Source: Ruegeria profundi (lineage in GTDB: Bacteria > Pseudomonadota > Alphaproteobacteria > Rhodobacterales > Rhodobacteraceae). From it: a DNA stretch of 64,000 bases. A program made the position numbers and the translations under genes. Shown one piece after another: positions 53,939 through 61,695 of the stretch. The notes beneath the pieces are model-generated. The model did no database searches, was not told where the DNA came from, and saw only the letters and a program-made list of their open reading frames with translations. The DNA lies in assembly GCF_001507545.1 (NCBI RefSeq), contig NZ_LQBP01000001.1, forward strand, positions 558,001 to 622,000. The letters are read 5' to 3'. Position 1 is the first letter of the stretch. The number at the start of each line of letters is the position of its first letter.

Positions 53939-54006
53939 AATAAAACACCTTAAGATATTGATTTTAAAGGGAAATTTTGCCCCACTAGCGTTTACTCTAC
54001 TGAACT

Positions 54007-54028
54007 CCGCAACAAATCCCGCAACATT
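54007..54028. repeat. Inner 22-bp direct repeat, left copy
   Basis: CCGCAACAAATCCCGCAACATT is identical to 55610-55631. It contains two CCGCAACA units 11 bases apart, a pattern like recombinase arm-type sites. Confidence 0.9.
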
Positions 54029-54202
54029 CTTTGTTGATTTACTTGCGTAAGGTGTCAAGTAACCTGTTGGCAAAAAAGGACTAATCTTACCACTTTGCGT
54101 CAGAGATTGAATGATTTGGCCTTGCACGGACCTGGGTTACAGTACAATAAGTTGTGCCAACAAGCTGAAAATTCAGCATAGAGTTTAGCTACCGGAGTTC
54201 TA

Positions 54203-55579
54203 ATGAAGAACCTATTTCCTCAGTTCGATCCCGGGGCGACAAAAGACTTTAGAGCTATTTGGGGCCGAGCATTGTTTGTATTCGACACGAATGTTCTCCT
54301 AAACCTTTACCGCTATCAGTCGTCAACGCGAGACCAACTGCTGGAAGTTATCGGGAAGCTATCAAATCGGATTTGGATACCACATCATGTGGCGCTCGAG
54401 TTTCAGAGAAATCGTCTGAACGTTCTTGCCGATCAAAACAAACGCTTCGCTCAAGTCCGAAAAGCAATCGGCTCAGCACAATCCGAACTTCGAAAAGGTC
54501 TTTCAGAGCTTCAGTTGGATCGTCGACATTCACTAATTGACCCGACGCCTTTGACCTCTGAAATAGACAAGTTGGTCTCCGGATTTTTGTCGGACTTGGA
54601 TGAGATCAAAGAGAAACAACAAAAGCTCACCGAAGCTGATCCGTTGAAAGAAAAGATCGAAGCACTTTTTGAGAAAAAGGTTGGCGAACCACCTAAGGAC
54701 CAAAAGGAAGTCGAGGAACACTACAAAGAGGCAGAGCGGCGGTACAAATCTGAAATCCCGCCCGGGTTTCTCGATGATGAAAAAGATAAAGACGATCCAG
54801 ACACATATATGCACAACGAGATCGTTTATAAATGTAAATATGGGGACTACTTAGTTTGGCAACAACTTTTGTCGCACACCAGCGCCTCGAAAACGGACAC
54901 AGTGATTTTCGTCACCGACGATTCTAAGGCGGATTGGTGGTGGATAGTGAAGTCAGATGGTCCTAAAACTCTAGGCCCACGCCCCGAGTTAATCGAAGAA
55001 GCTAAGTTGAGGGGAGAGATTTCCTCTTTTCTACTGTACAAGCCTGAAGCCTTTTTGCAGTTTGCTGAAAGTTATCTTGGCACGGATATCTCAAAAGACA
55101 CCCTCGCCGAAGTTAGGGACGTGTCGACCGTACTTTCCGAAAGACAAGAAGAGAAATTAAAGACCCGCAGGTCGTACAAGATAGCGGAAGATGCTGTCTC
55201 AAGGTGGTTAACTCTAAGATATGGAGAGGTTTTCGCCAACGTTTATGGTTTTCCTGATTTCACCGTGGAGACCGAGAACAAAAAACTAGGCTTTGAAGTA
55301 AAACAAACTGGCAACTCCGAACTGGTAATGCGCAGGATTCGGGATGTTACGGACAGAATAATATACGAAAATGCCCAGAGCGACTTTGATGTGCTCACAC
55401 TTATTCTGGTCGCAACGACCGAAAGTGAAGCCAACAAAATTACTGAAATTCTGCGCAAACGTCGTTTCAGAGGAATGGCCAGTAAACTTCGATTTCTCGT
55501 AGGAGTATTGGACTATCCAGACGGATACCAAGCTGAGTTTTTTGTATTGGCAAAGATTTCTCCAGACGAAAACGACTAG
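54203..55579 (+). CDS. PIN-like domain protein with a C-terminal PD-(D/E)XK-like nuclease region
   Basis: 458 residues. The N-terminus is a PIN_8-type (PF18476) domain: FDTNVLLNLYR with Asp28, Glu66 in VALEFQRNR, Asp215 in YGDYLVWQQ and Asp239/240 in FVTDDSKADWWW. A charged coiled-coil insert (about 75-185) interrupts it. A C-terminal part (about 320-458) has PDF (351-353) then GFEVKQT with E365-x-K367, the spacing of a PD-(D/E)XK nuclease site. Two nuclease folds in one protein on a mobile element suggest a defence effector, not proven. GC is much lower than in neighbours. Confidence 0.7.
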   Translation: MKNLFPQFDPGATKDFRAIWGRALFVFDTNVLLNLYRYQSSTRDQLLEVIGKLSNRIWIPHHVALEFQRNRLNVLADQNKRFAQVRKAIGSAQSELRKGLSELQLDRRHSLIDPTPLTSEIDKLVSGFLSDLDEIKEKQQKLTEADPLKEKIEALFEKKVGEPPKDQKEVEEHYKEAERRYKSEIPPGFLDDEKDKDDPDTYMHNEIVYKCKYGDYLVWQQLLSHTSASKTDTVIFVTDDSKADWWWIVKSDGPKTLGPRPELIEEAKLRGEISSFLLYKPEAFLQFAESYLGTDISKDTLAEVRDVSTVLSERQEEKLKTRRSYKIAEDAVSRWLTLRYGEVFANVYGFPDFTVETENKKLGFEVKQTGNSELVMRRIRDVTDRIIYENAQSDFDVLTLILVATTESEANKITEILRKRRFRGMASKLRFLVGVLDYPDGYQAEFFVLAKISPDEND

Positions 55580-55609
55580 AAAAACTTGGCAGTGGACAGT
55601 GCTGTAGTC

Positions 55610-55631
55610 CCGCAACAAATCCCGCAACATT
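55610..55631. repeat. Inner 22-bp direct repeat, right copy
   Basis: Identical in sequence and orientation to 54007-54028. It begins 30 bases after the stop of the island gene. Confidence 0.9.
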
Positions 55632-55661
55632 TTCAGCCAATGAAAACAACAAAATTATTAT

Positions 55662-55728
55662 AAGTAATTGTTTTTAAATCAAATACTTATGAAAGTTAGT
55701 TTGATTTCAAAACAGGTACTCGCCTCCA
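55662..55728 (+). pseudogene. Degenerate tRNA-Cys-like end of the island
   Basis: It begins AAGTAATTG, the same nine bases as those before the intact tRNA (53842), and ends with a decayed T-arm (GTTTGATTTC) and the exact GGTACTCGCCTCCA. The middle is missing. I read it as a duplicated tRNA-Cys locus degraded by deletion, or as an extended att site. Confidence 0.4.
55715..55728. repeat. att-like repeat, right
   Basis: GGTACTCGCCTCCA, identical to the tRNA-Cys 3' end. It marks the distal edge of the island, 44 bases before the oxidoreductase stop. Confidence 0.8.
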
Positions 55729-55771
55729 CTTCTCTGAAAACACTAACTGTTTCAAAACCACGTGTGGTGCG

Positions 55772-56728
55772 TCATTTGGCCCGGCGGCCTTGTGGAATAA
55801 CTTCGTAACCGGGCTCTTCCGGCTCGTCATCCATCATTTCGGTTGGAAATCCCGGAGCGGTGATGTCCAGCCCCGTGGCTTCTTCCAACCGCTTGATAAT
55901 GTTTGGCGACAGTTCACGTTCGCCATAGCGGGCGATCCCGTCATTGAAGATTTGGATCATCACCGGGTTGATTTCCAAAGGTACGCCAGCGCGGTCGGCG
56001 ACGTCCTGAAAGAGGCCGATATCTTTTTTCACAAGATCCATCGTGAAAGAGATGTCACGGGACCCGTTCAAAATGACCTGGCTTTCGGTTTCATGGACAA
56101 ACGAAGTACCTGACGAGATCTTGATCGCCTCATAGGTCGTGTTCAGATCCATCCCGGCCGCCTTTGCTGTCACTAGCGCTTCGGCGCAGGTGATCAGGTT
56201 GGCGGTGGCCAGATAGTTTGTAAGCACCTTCAGGACCGAGGCAGTTCCCAGATCGCCTGTATGCAGCACGCGCCGTCCCATCGTGGTCAGGAAAGGCAAG
56301 ATGCGCTCAAAGGTTTCCCGGTCGCATCCGGCAAAGATCGAGATGTTGCCTGTTGCCGCACGGTGGCATCCACCTGAAACCGGGCAATCTACGGCTGCAC
56401 CTCCGCGCTCGATGACCATCGCGCCAAGGCGTTTGACTTCCGCCTCGTCCGTCGTCGACATCTCCATCCAGATTTTGCCCGGCCCGACTTCGGGTAACAT
56501 TTCCTGCATAACCGCGTCCGAGGCAGCGGGCGATGGCAGGCAGGTTATGACAGCATCGCAATCCCGCATCATTTGTGCCGGGTCTTCTGCCGCTTTTGCG
56601 CCCTTAACCACGAATTCGGCCACCAGATCGGGGTTAAGGTCATGGACCGTCAGGTCAATTCCGTTTCGCAACAGCGATCCCGACAGCTTACCGCCCACAT
56701 TTCCCAAACCGATAAAACCGACTCTCAT
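55772..56728 (-). CDS. 3-hydroxyisobutyrate dehydrogenase family NAD(P)-dependent oxidoreductase
   Basis: 318 residues. GFIGLGNVGGKLSGSL binds NAD(P), DCPVSGGCHRAATGNISIF is the substrate loop, and a Lys in KVLTNYLA is catalytic (about 170). The family includes 3-hydroxyisobutyrate, tartronate-semialdehyde and related beta-hydroxyacid dehydrogenases; the exact substrate is open. The ATG at 56728 has AGGAGGAAAAG. It is divergent from a LysR gene which probably controls it. Confidence 0.9.
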   Translation of the reverse strand: MRVGFIGLGNVGGKLSGSLLRNGIDLTVHDLNPDLVAEFVVKGAKAAEDPAQMMRDCDAVITCLPSPAASDAVMQEMLPEVGPGKIWMEMSTTDEAEVKRLGAMVIERGGAAVDCPVSGGCHRAATGNISIFAGCDRETFERILPFLTTMGRRVLHTGDLGTASVLKVLTNYLATANLITCAEALVTAKAAGMDLNTTYEAIKISSGTSFVHETESQVILNGSRDISFTMDLVKKDIGLFQDVADRAGVPLEINPVMIQIFNDGIARYGERELSPNIIKRLEEATGLDITAPGFPTEMMDDEPEEPGYEVIPQGRRAK

Positions 56729-56791
56729 CTTTTCCTCCTGACGGTCGCAGTTCGGGCAAGTATCCGTTTTGCTTGCTGGGAAAGAAAATGA

Positions 56792-56808
56792 ATAATAAGT
56801 CAAGTTAT
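56792..56808. promoter_or_regulatory. Dyad in the divergent gap between the oxidoreductase and LysR genes
   Basis: ATAA-N9-TTAT lies 23 bases before the LysR start in an AT-rich stretch. It has the general form of a LysR-type site, but the T-N11-A spacing is not met. The assignment is tentative. Confidence 0.3.
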
Positions 56809-56830
56809 GGTCAAAAAATTTTGGTGATAA

Positions 56831-57715
56831 ATGGACCGGCTACCGAACCCCGCATGGCTACGCAGTTTCGAATCGGCCGCGCGGCACCTGAATTTCACGA
56901 CGACAGCGCGGGAGCTTGGGCTGACGCAAACGGCGGTCTCTCTTCACATTCGTTCGCTCGAAGCCGAACTGGGGCAGAAACTGTTCACTCGAAATGCGCG
57001 AAGACTGGAGCTGACCGAGCTGGGGCAGTCCTATTCCCTGACGGTCCGACGGGCCTTGGCCGATATCGCACTGTCGACCAACAGCTTGTTCGGCCCTGCA
57101 TCCCACCAGACCCTGACAATCCGCGCTGCGATTTCCACGGCGACCTACTGGATCGCCGCTGAACTGCCGGGATTTACCGAACAACATCCGGATATCCCTG
57201 TTCGCGTGGTGTCACACATCTGGAATGACAGCGTGGCGCCCGGTGATGTAGACGTGGAAATCCGGCTAGGATACGGAGATTGGCCGGGGGTGCGGTCCGA
57301 AAAACTGACCGAAGAAAAACTGGTTCCGATATGCCGCGCCACTGGCCGTACGCCGGACCTTGAGCAGCTTAAAGACGCGCCGCTCATTCACATCCTCGGA
57401 TATGAGGACAATTGGGCGCGCTACTTTCAGGCCAATGGCATTGCTGCACCGGATAAAGCGTCGCGACATTCGGTGGATACATCAGTCGCAGCCCTGCAAC
57501 TTGTGATGGCAGGCGCCGGGTGCGCGACAATTCTGGAAAGGTTTGCCCGAAACGTGATCCGGCAAGGCGCGCCGATTGCCATCGCAGGCCCGGCGGTTCC
57601 CTTTGCGCAGTCGCACTATCTGATCAGTTCGCATGCGACGTCCCAACCAACGGCAGCCGCCGGTTTGTTCTGTTCCTGGCTGCGCGACGGACTGGCCGCG
57701 AACGTCACTGATTGA
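56831..57715 (+). CDS. LysR-family regulator (GcvA-like)
   Basis: 294 residues. The HTH (TTTARELGLTQTAVSLHIRSLEAELGQKLFTR) is at residues 20-52 and the effector domain follows. The sequence resembles GcvA-group regulators in Rhodobacterales. It is divergent from the 3-hydroxyisobutyrate-dehydrogenase-like gene, its likely target; the ThDP/CoA-transferase pair downstream is another candidate. Confidence 0.9.
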   Translation: MDRLPNPAWLRSFESAARHLNFTTTARELGLTQTAVSLHIRSLEAELGQKLFTRNARRLELTELGQSYSLTVRRALADIALSTNSLFGPASHQTLTIRAAISTATYWIAAELPGFTEQHPDIPVRVVSHIWNDSVAPGDVDVEIRLGYGDWPGVRSEKLTEEKLVPICRATGRTPDLEQLKDAPLIHILGYEDNWARYFQANGIAAPDKASRHSVDTSVAALQLVMAGAGCATILERFARNVIRQGAPIAIAGPAVPFAQSHYLISSHATSQPTAAAGLFCSWLRDGLAANVTD

Positions 57716-58178
57716 CACGGGCTTGTTGCTTTTCTGACCCGAAAGAATTCACTTTGCGCCTCGCGCTCGACGACCTCGCACGTGCGATACGTTGCGTCCG
57801 TTCATTTACGGATGATAAGGGAATGCGTCAGCGGAACTGGCGGCCTATCGGTTGTCCGACTGACGCGGCGCAACAGGTCAAAAATAACTTGGCACTATTC
57901 ACCCGAAGGCCCGGCATCAAGCAGGAGCTGCTGATTACGGGGGCGTTTGCAGGATTTGGCTGAGTGAATCCCGCCAAGCCGCTTAAGGGTCCGGGTCCAA
58001 TGTGGCTGGATCATGGATATTTATTTGCAGAAATAGCACTAGCGCTGGGTTGCAACGCTGTTTGCCGCCATTGATCCATCTATCGGCACTTGGTACCAGC
58101 CTGATTGCGCGCGGAAATGTGCGTGCGCTGCTCGTCGTTTTCTGGCACAACCACATATAGCTTACTTAACGAGGCATT
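57716..58178. other. 463-base region without a confident gene
   Basis: An open frame at 57712-57963 exists but starts inside the LysR stop, has no ribosome site and no recognisable domain. No strong hairpin or repeat is seen. The last part should hold the promoter of the DUF302 gene. Confidence 0.5.
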
Positions 58179-58640
58179 ATGATGCGCGCGCTTTGGGGTT
58201 TTCTCTGCCTTCTGGCCCTGCCCGTCTGGGCCGAGGAGCGACTACCGGGCTGGGCGGTTTATCCAACTGGCAAAAGCTTTGATGATCTTGTTACCGACAC
58301 CAAGGCGGCTGTGAAGGACAACGGATTGATCGTTGTCACTCAGGCCGGGCCAACCAAAGCTGCCGCGGCGCGCGGAATTGTCATTCCCGGCAACCTTGTG
58401 ATCGGCGCGTTCAATAATGACTATGCCGTGCGCGTTCTGGAAACCTCGGTCAACGCGATGATCGAGGCTCCGATCAGGTTCTACGTGACCGAAAATGAAG
58501 ACGGCACCGCAACACTGTCTTACAAAACCCCCAGCTTTGTGTTCGCACCCTATGCGGACGAGGGCGGAGAGACCCTGAAACACATTGCACAGGAACTTGA
58601 CGCCAAGTTTCAGGCAGTGGCGGACTCAGCAGTCAAATAG
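58179..58640 (+). CDS. Secreted DUF302 protein
   Basis: 153 residues with a signal peptide (LWGFLCLLALPVWAEE). The DUF302 domain shows FDDLVTDTKAAVKDNGL, PGNLVIGAFNNDYAVRVLE and SYKTPSFVFAPY. The family's function is unknown; some members are linked to redox or metal chemistry. ACGAGG precedes the ATG pair. Confidence 0.85.
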   Translation: MMRALWGFLCLLALPVWAEERLPGWAVYPTGKSFDDLVTDTKAAVKDNGLIVVTQAGPTKAAAARGIVIPGNLVIGAFNNDYAVRVLETSVNAMIEAPIRFYVTENEDGTATLSYKTPSFVFAPYADEGGETLKHIAQELDAKFQAVADSAVK

Positions 58641-58719
58641 TCACACTGCCGTGAACCTGCTTGCGCCCGGGCGCGTCCTCCGCATTCTCCTGTCTAACAG
58701 AATTTTCGGAGCATGACTG

Positions 58720-60339
58720 ATGCATGACGATTCACCCCGTGCGGCTGATCTTTTAGCCCAACGACTCTACGAAGCCGGATGCCGCCACGCGTTCGGTATG
58801 CCAGGGGGCGAAGTGCTGACCCTGGTGGATGCGTTGGAACAGGCGGGGATCACCTTTCACCTGACCAAACACGAAAACGCGGCCGGGTTCATGGCAGAGG
58901 CCGTTCACCACCGCGATCGCGCGCCTGCCATTCTGGTCGCCACCCTCGGCCCCGGAGCCATGAACGGGATCAACGTTGTCGCCAATGCGCTGCAGGACCG
59001 GGTGCCAATGATCGTGTTGACAGGCTGCGTCGATGCAGATGAGGCGCTGACCTACACGCATCAGGTCATGGACCACGCGCAGGTTTATCGGTCGATCACG
59101 AAAGGGACGTTTACGCTGACCGCGCAAGGGGCGGATATCATTGCGGACAAGGCGGTTTCCCTCGCAAACCAGCCCCGCCCCGGCCCGGTGCATATCGACA
59201 TTCCGATCTCGATCGCGGATACGCGCGTGTCTGGCGTCAAACGCCGTCGTTTGGCAAAGCCTGCCGCCGTCGCACCCGAGGGGAATTGCGTAGAGAAAGC
59301 GCGCCGCTGGGTGGCCGAGGCTGAACGACCAATCGCGATCATCGGTCTGGATGTGCTCTATGACAACTCGCGAAATGTGGTGCAGGCGTTTCTGGAGCAT
59401 TTCAACATTCCGTTTGTGACAACATACAAGGCCAAGGGCGTCCTGCCCGAGGATCACCCGCTTTGCCTTGGTGGTGCGGGTTTGTCGCCGCTGGCCGATA
59501 AGCATCTGGTTCCATTGGTCGAACAAGCCGATCTGGTACTTTGCCTCGGGTATGACCCGATCGAAATGCGCCCCGGCTGGCGCGAAATCTGGGACCCCGC
59601 GGAAAAGCGCGTCATCGAAATCTCAGCCGTGGTCAATGACCACTACATGCATCAGGCTGGGTTGAACCTTGTGGCCCATATCGGTGCTACGCTGGAAGCC
59701 ATCGCCAAGGGCAATCCCGCCCGCACGACCTGGTCTGAAGGCCAACCCCAGCAAGTCAAGGCTGCGTTGGCAGAGGCCTTTCCCACGGATGATGACTGGG
59801 GCCCTGCGGCCGTCATCGCCGAAGCGCGCGCCACTCTGCCTGCGCATACTCTGGCAACTGCTGACAGCGGCGCGCACCGCATCCTGCTGAGCCAGATGTG
59901 GGATTGCCATGAAGAGCGTGGGCTGATTCAATCCTCAGCGCTTTGCACCATGGGATGCGCGGTTCCAATGGCCATTGGCCTGAAGCTGGTCGAGCCGGAT
60001 CGCCCCGTGATCAGCTTTTCGGGCGATGCCGGGTTCCTCATGGTCGCCGGAGAGCTATCAACCGCTGCCGAGATGGGGGGAAATCCGATCTTCCTGGTTT
60101 TTGTCGACGCCAGCCTGGCCTTGATCGAACTGAAACAGCGGCAGCGTCAGATGGGCAATACGGGCGTGGACTTCGACCGTCACGACTTTGCCGCCATGGG
60201 TCGCGCCTTTGGCGGAAACGGCCACACCGTTCGCAACAGGGAAGAGTTGCGCGCGGCGCTGAACGAAGCCATGAAGGCCGAAACATTCACCGTAATTGCG
60301 GCTGAAATTGATCGTGGGGGATATGATGGCCGGATCTGA
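58720..60339 (+). CDS. Thiamine-diphosphate-dependent enzyme (acetolactate synthase-like)
   Basis: 539 residues with three ThDP domains: N-terminal Pyr domain (FGMPGGEVLTLVDALEQAG, catalytic Glu in KHENAAGFMAEA), central FAD/NAD-like domain, C-terminal PP domain (GDAGFLMVAGELSTAAE). The Mg site normally GDG...N(N) reads GDA...VDAS, still acidic. It resembles acetolactate-synthase or benzoylformate/oxalyl-CoA-type enzymes; the substrate is open. The next gene's start overlaps its end by 14 bases, so the two act together. Confidence 0.88.
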   Translation: MHDDSPRAADLLAQRLYEAGCRHAFGMPGGEVLTLVDALEQAGITFHLTKHENAAGFMAEAVHHRDRAPAILVATLGPGAMNGINVVANALQDRVPMIVLTGCVDADEALTYTHQVMDHAQVYRSITKGTFTLTAQGADIIADKAVSLANQPRPGPVHIDIPISIADTRVSGVKRRRLAKPAAVAPEGNCVEKARRWVAEAERPIAIIGLDVLYDNSRNVVQAFLEHFNIPFVTTYKAKGVLPEDHPLCLGGAGLSPLADKHLVPLVEQADLVLCLGYDPIEMRPGWREIWDPAEKRVIEISAVVNDHYMHQAGLNLVAHIGATLEAIAKGNPARTTWSEGQPQQVKAALAEAFPTDDDWGPAAVIAEARATLPAHTLATADSGAHRILLSQMWDCHEERGLIQSSALCTMGCAVPMAIGLKLVEPDRPVISFSGDAGFLMVAGELSTAAEMGGNPIFLVFVDASLALIELKQRQRQMGNTGVDFDRHDFAAMGRAFGGNGHTVRNREELRAALNEAMKAETFTVIAAEIDRGGYDGRI

Positions 60340-61510
60340 AGGACCGCTGAAGGGTATCAAGGTTCTGGACCTCAGCCGCATTCTGGCAGGGCCGACCTGT
60401 ACGCAATTGTTGGGTGATCTGGGGGCCAGCGTGATCAAGATCGAAAACCCCACCACAGGTGGTGACGATACGCGGCAGTGGGGCCCACCTTACGTTGAGG
60501 ACGCGGATGGCAACCGCTCGGACCTGAGCGCCTATTTCATGGCGGCCAACCGCAATAAGAAATCCGTCGCTATCGACATCGCCACACCCGAAGGTCAGGC
60601 GCAGGTCAAACGGCTGGCTGCGCATGCCGACATATTGATCGAGAACTTCAAACCCGGCGGCCTGGCGAAGTATGGGCTGGATTATGCGTCCGTGTCACAG
60701 GAATTTCCCAGCCTCGTGTATTGCTCGATCTCCGGCTATGGCCAAACCGGACCGAATGCCTCCAAGCCGGGCTATGACCTGATGGCGCAGGGCTATGGCG
60801 GGATCATGTCGCTGACGGGTGACCCTGACGGCGCGCCGATGAAAGTTGGTGTTGGAATTGCAGATGTGATGTGCGGAATGTACGCCTCGGTCGGAATTCT
60901 GGCGGCTTTGCGGCACCGCGACCAGACCGGGGAAGGTCAGCAAATTGACCTTGCGTTGGTTGATACCCAGATCGCGTGGCTGATCAATGAAGGCGTAAAC
61001 TATCTGACCTCGGGTGATGTCCCGCAGCGGCGGGGCAACGGGCATCCCAACATCGTGCCTTACGATGTCTATGAAACCGCCGATGGCCACGTTATTCTGG
61101 CCGTAGGAAATGACGGCCAGTTCCGCCGGTTTTGCGATTTCATCGACCACCCCGATCTGGCGGATGACCCGCGCTATGCCACAAATCCAGCCCGGTTGGA
61201 GCATCGCGAAACCCTGAACGCGGTTCTGCGCCCCGCGCTGCAATCCCGCGACACCGCCGCTGTCATTGCCGGGTTGGAGGCGTGCAAAGTGCCGGTTGGC
61301 CCAGTCAAGACGCTAGATCAGGTTTTCGCAACGGATCAGGTCGCTGCCCGGCAGATGCAAATCGCCATGCAGGCCGGACCGGGCGAGGTTCAATTGATCG
61401 GGAATCCACTGAAACTTTCGCGCACGCCGGTCACCTATCGCAACGCGCCGCCAGAATTCGGGGCAGACACACAAGCTGTTCTAAACGCTGAAAATCCGTT
61501 CGATGACTGA
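60326..61510 (+). CDS. Class III (CaiB/BaiF) CoA-transferase
   Basis: 394 residues. KVLDLSRILAGPTCTQLLGDLGASVIKIENP is the CaiB N-terminus with the catalytic Asp later in the family sequence (VGVGIADVMCGMYA). It moves CoA between acids. It starts (60323 or 60326, both ATG) inside the end of the ThDP gene with GGGGGAT upstream. A CoA-transferase followed by a ThDP decarboxylase is the plan of oxalate breakdown, but here the ThDP protein looks more like acetolactate synthase, so the acid is unknown. Confidence 0.9.
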   Translation: MAGSEGPLKGIKVLDLSRILAGPTCTQLLGDLGASVIKIENPTTGGDDTRQWGPPYVEDADGNRSDLSAYFMAANRNKKSVAIDIATPEGQAQVKRLAAHADILIENFKPGGLAKYGLDYASVSQEFPSLVYCSISGYGQTGPNASKPGYDLMAQGYGGIMSLTGDPDGAPMKVGVGIADVMCGMYASVGILAALRHRDQTGEGQQIDLALVDTQIAWLINEGVNYLTSGDVPQRRGNGHPNIVPYDVYETADGHVILAVGNDGQFRRFCDFIDHPDLADDPRYATNPARLEHRETLNAVLRPALQSRDTAAVIAGLEACKVPVGPVKTLDQVFATDQVAARQMQIAMQAGPGEVQLIGNPLKLSRTPVTYRNAPPEFGADTQAVLNAENPFDD

Positions 61511-61695
61511 AACACTGTGCCTAATTCGGCGGCATGTTGCTGAAACATGCCGTTGAATCGGCGGTTTTTTTCAAGTTTTCCACACACAGCCTTTCACCAA
61601 TTCGAGAGCACAGGCGATACTGATACGACGCCGTCGAAGTCTCTGCTACATCAGTTAGAACAGATGCTCTTGCTTGAATGGATCGGACCAAACGC

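Larger units (their letters stand above)
53939..55728. mobile_element. 1.8-kb integrase-less island at tRNA-Cys
   Basis: Bounded by the 14-bp repeats at the tRNA 3' end and 55715. Composition is clearly AT-richer than the flanks. It carries one gene (54203-55579) and, about 70-85 bases inside each boundary, a 22-bp direct repeat (54007, 55610). No recombinase or other gene is present, so it would need an integrase in trans. It looks like a minimal satellite-type cargo element; that is inference. Confidence 0.72.

Noticed and set aside
53858..54127. Minus-strand frame running through tRNA-Cys
   Set aside because: It translates the reverse of the tRNA and the island edge; no start signal or family.
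57712..57963. Possible small gene after the LysR gene
   Set aside because: It begins inside the LysR stop without a ribosome site and shows no recognisable sequence; treated as non-coding.
58720..60339. Oxalyl-CoA decarboxylase
   Set aside because: The neighbouring CoA-transferase suggests it, but motifs fit acetolactate-synthase-like proteins better; left as an open ThDP enzyme.
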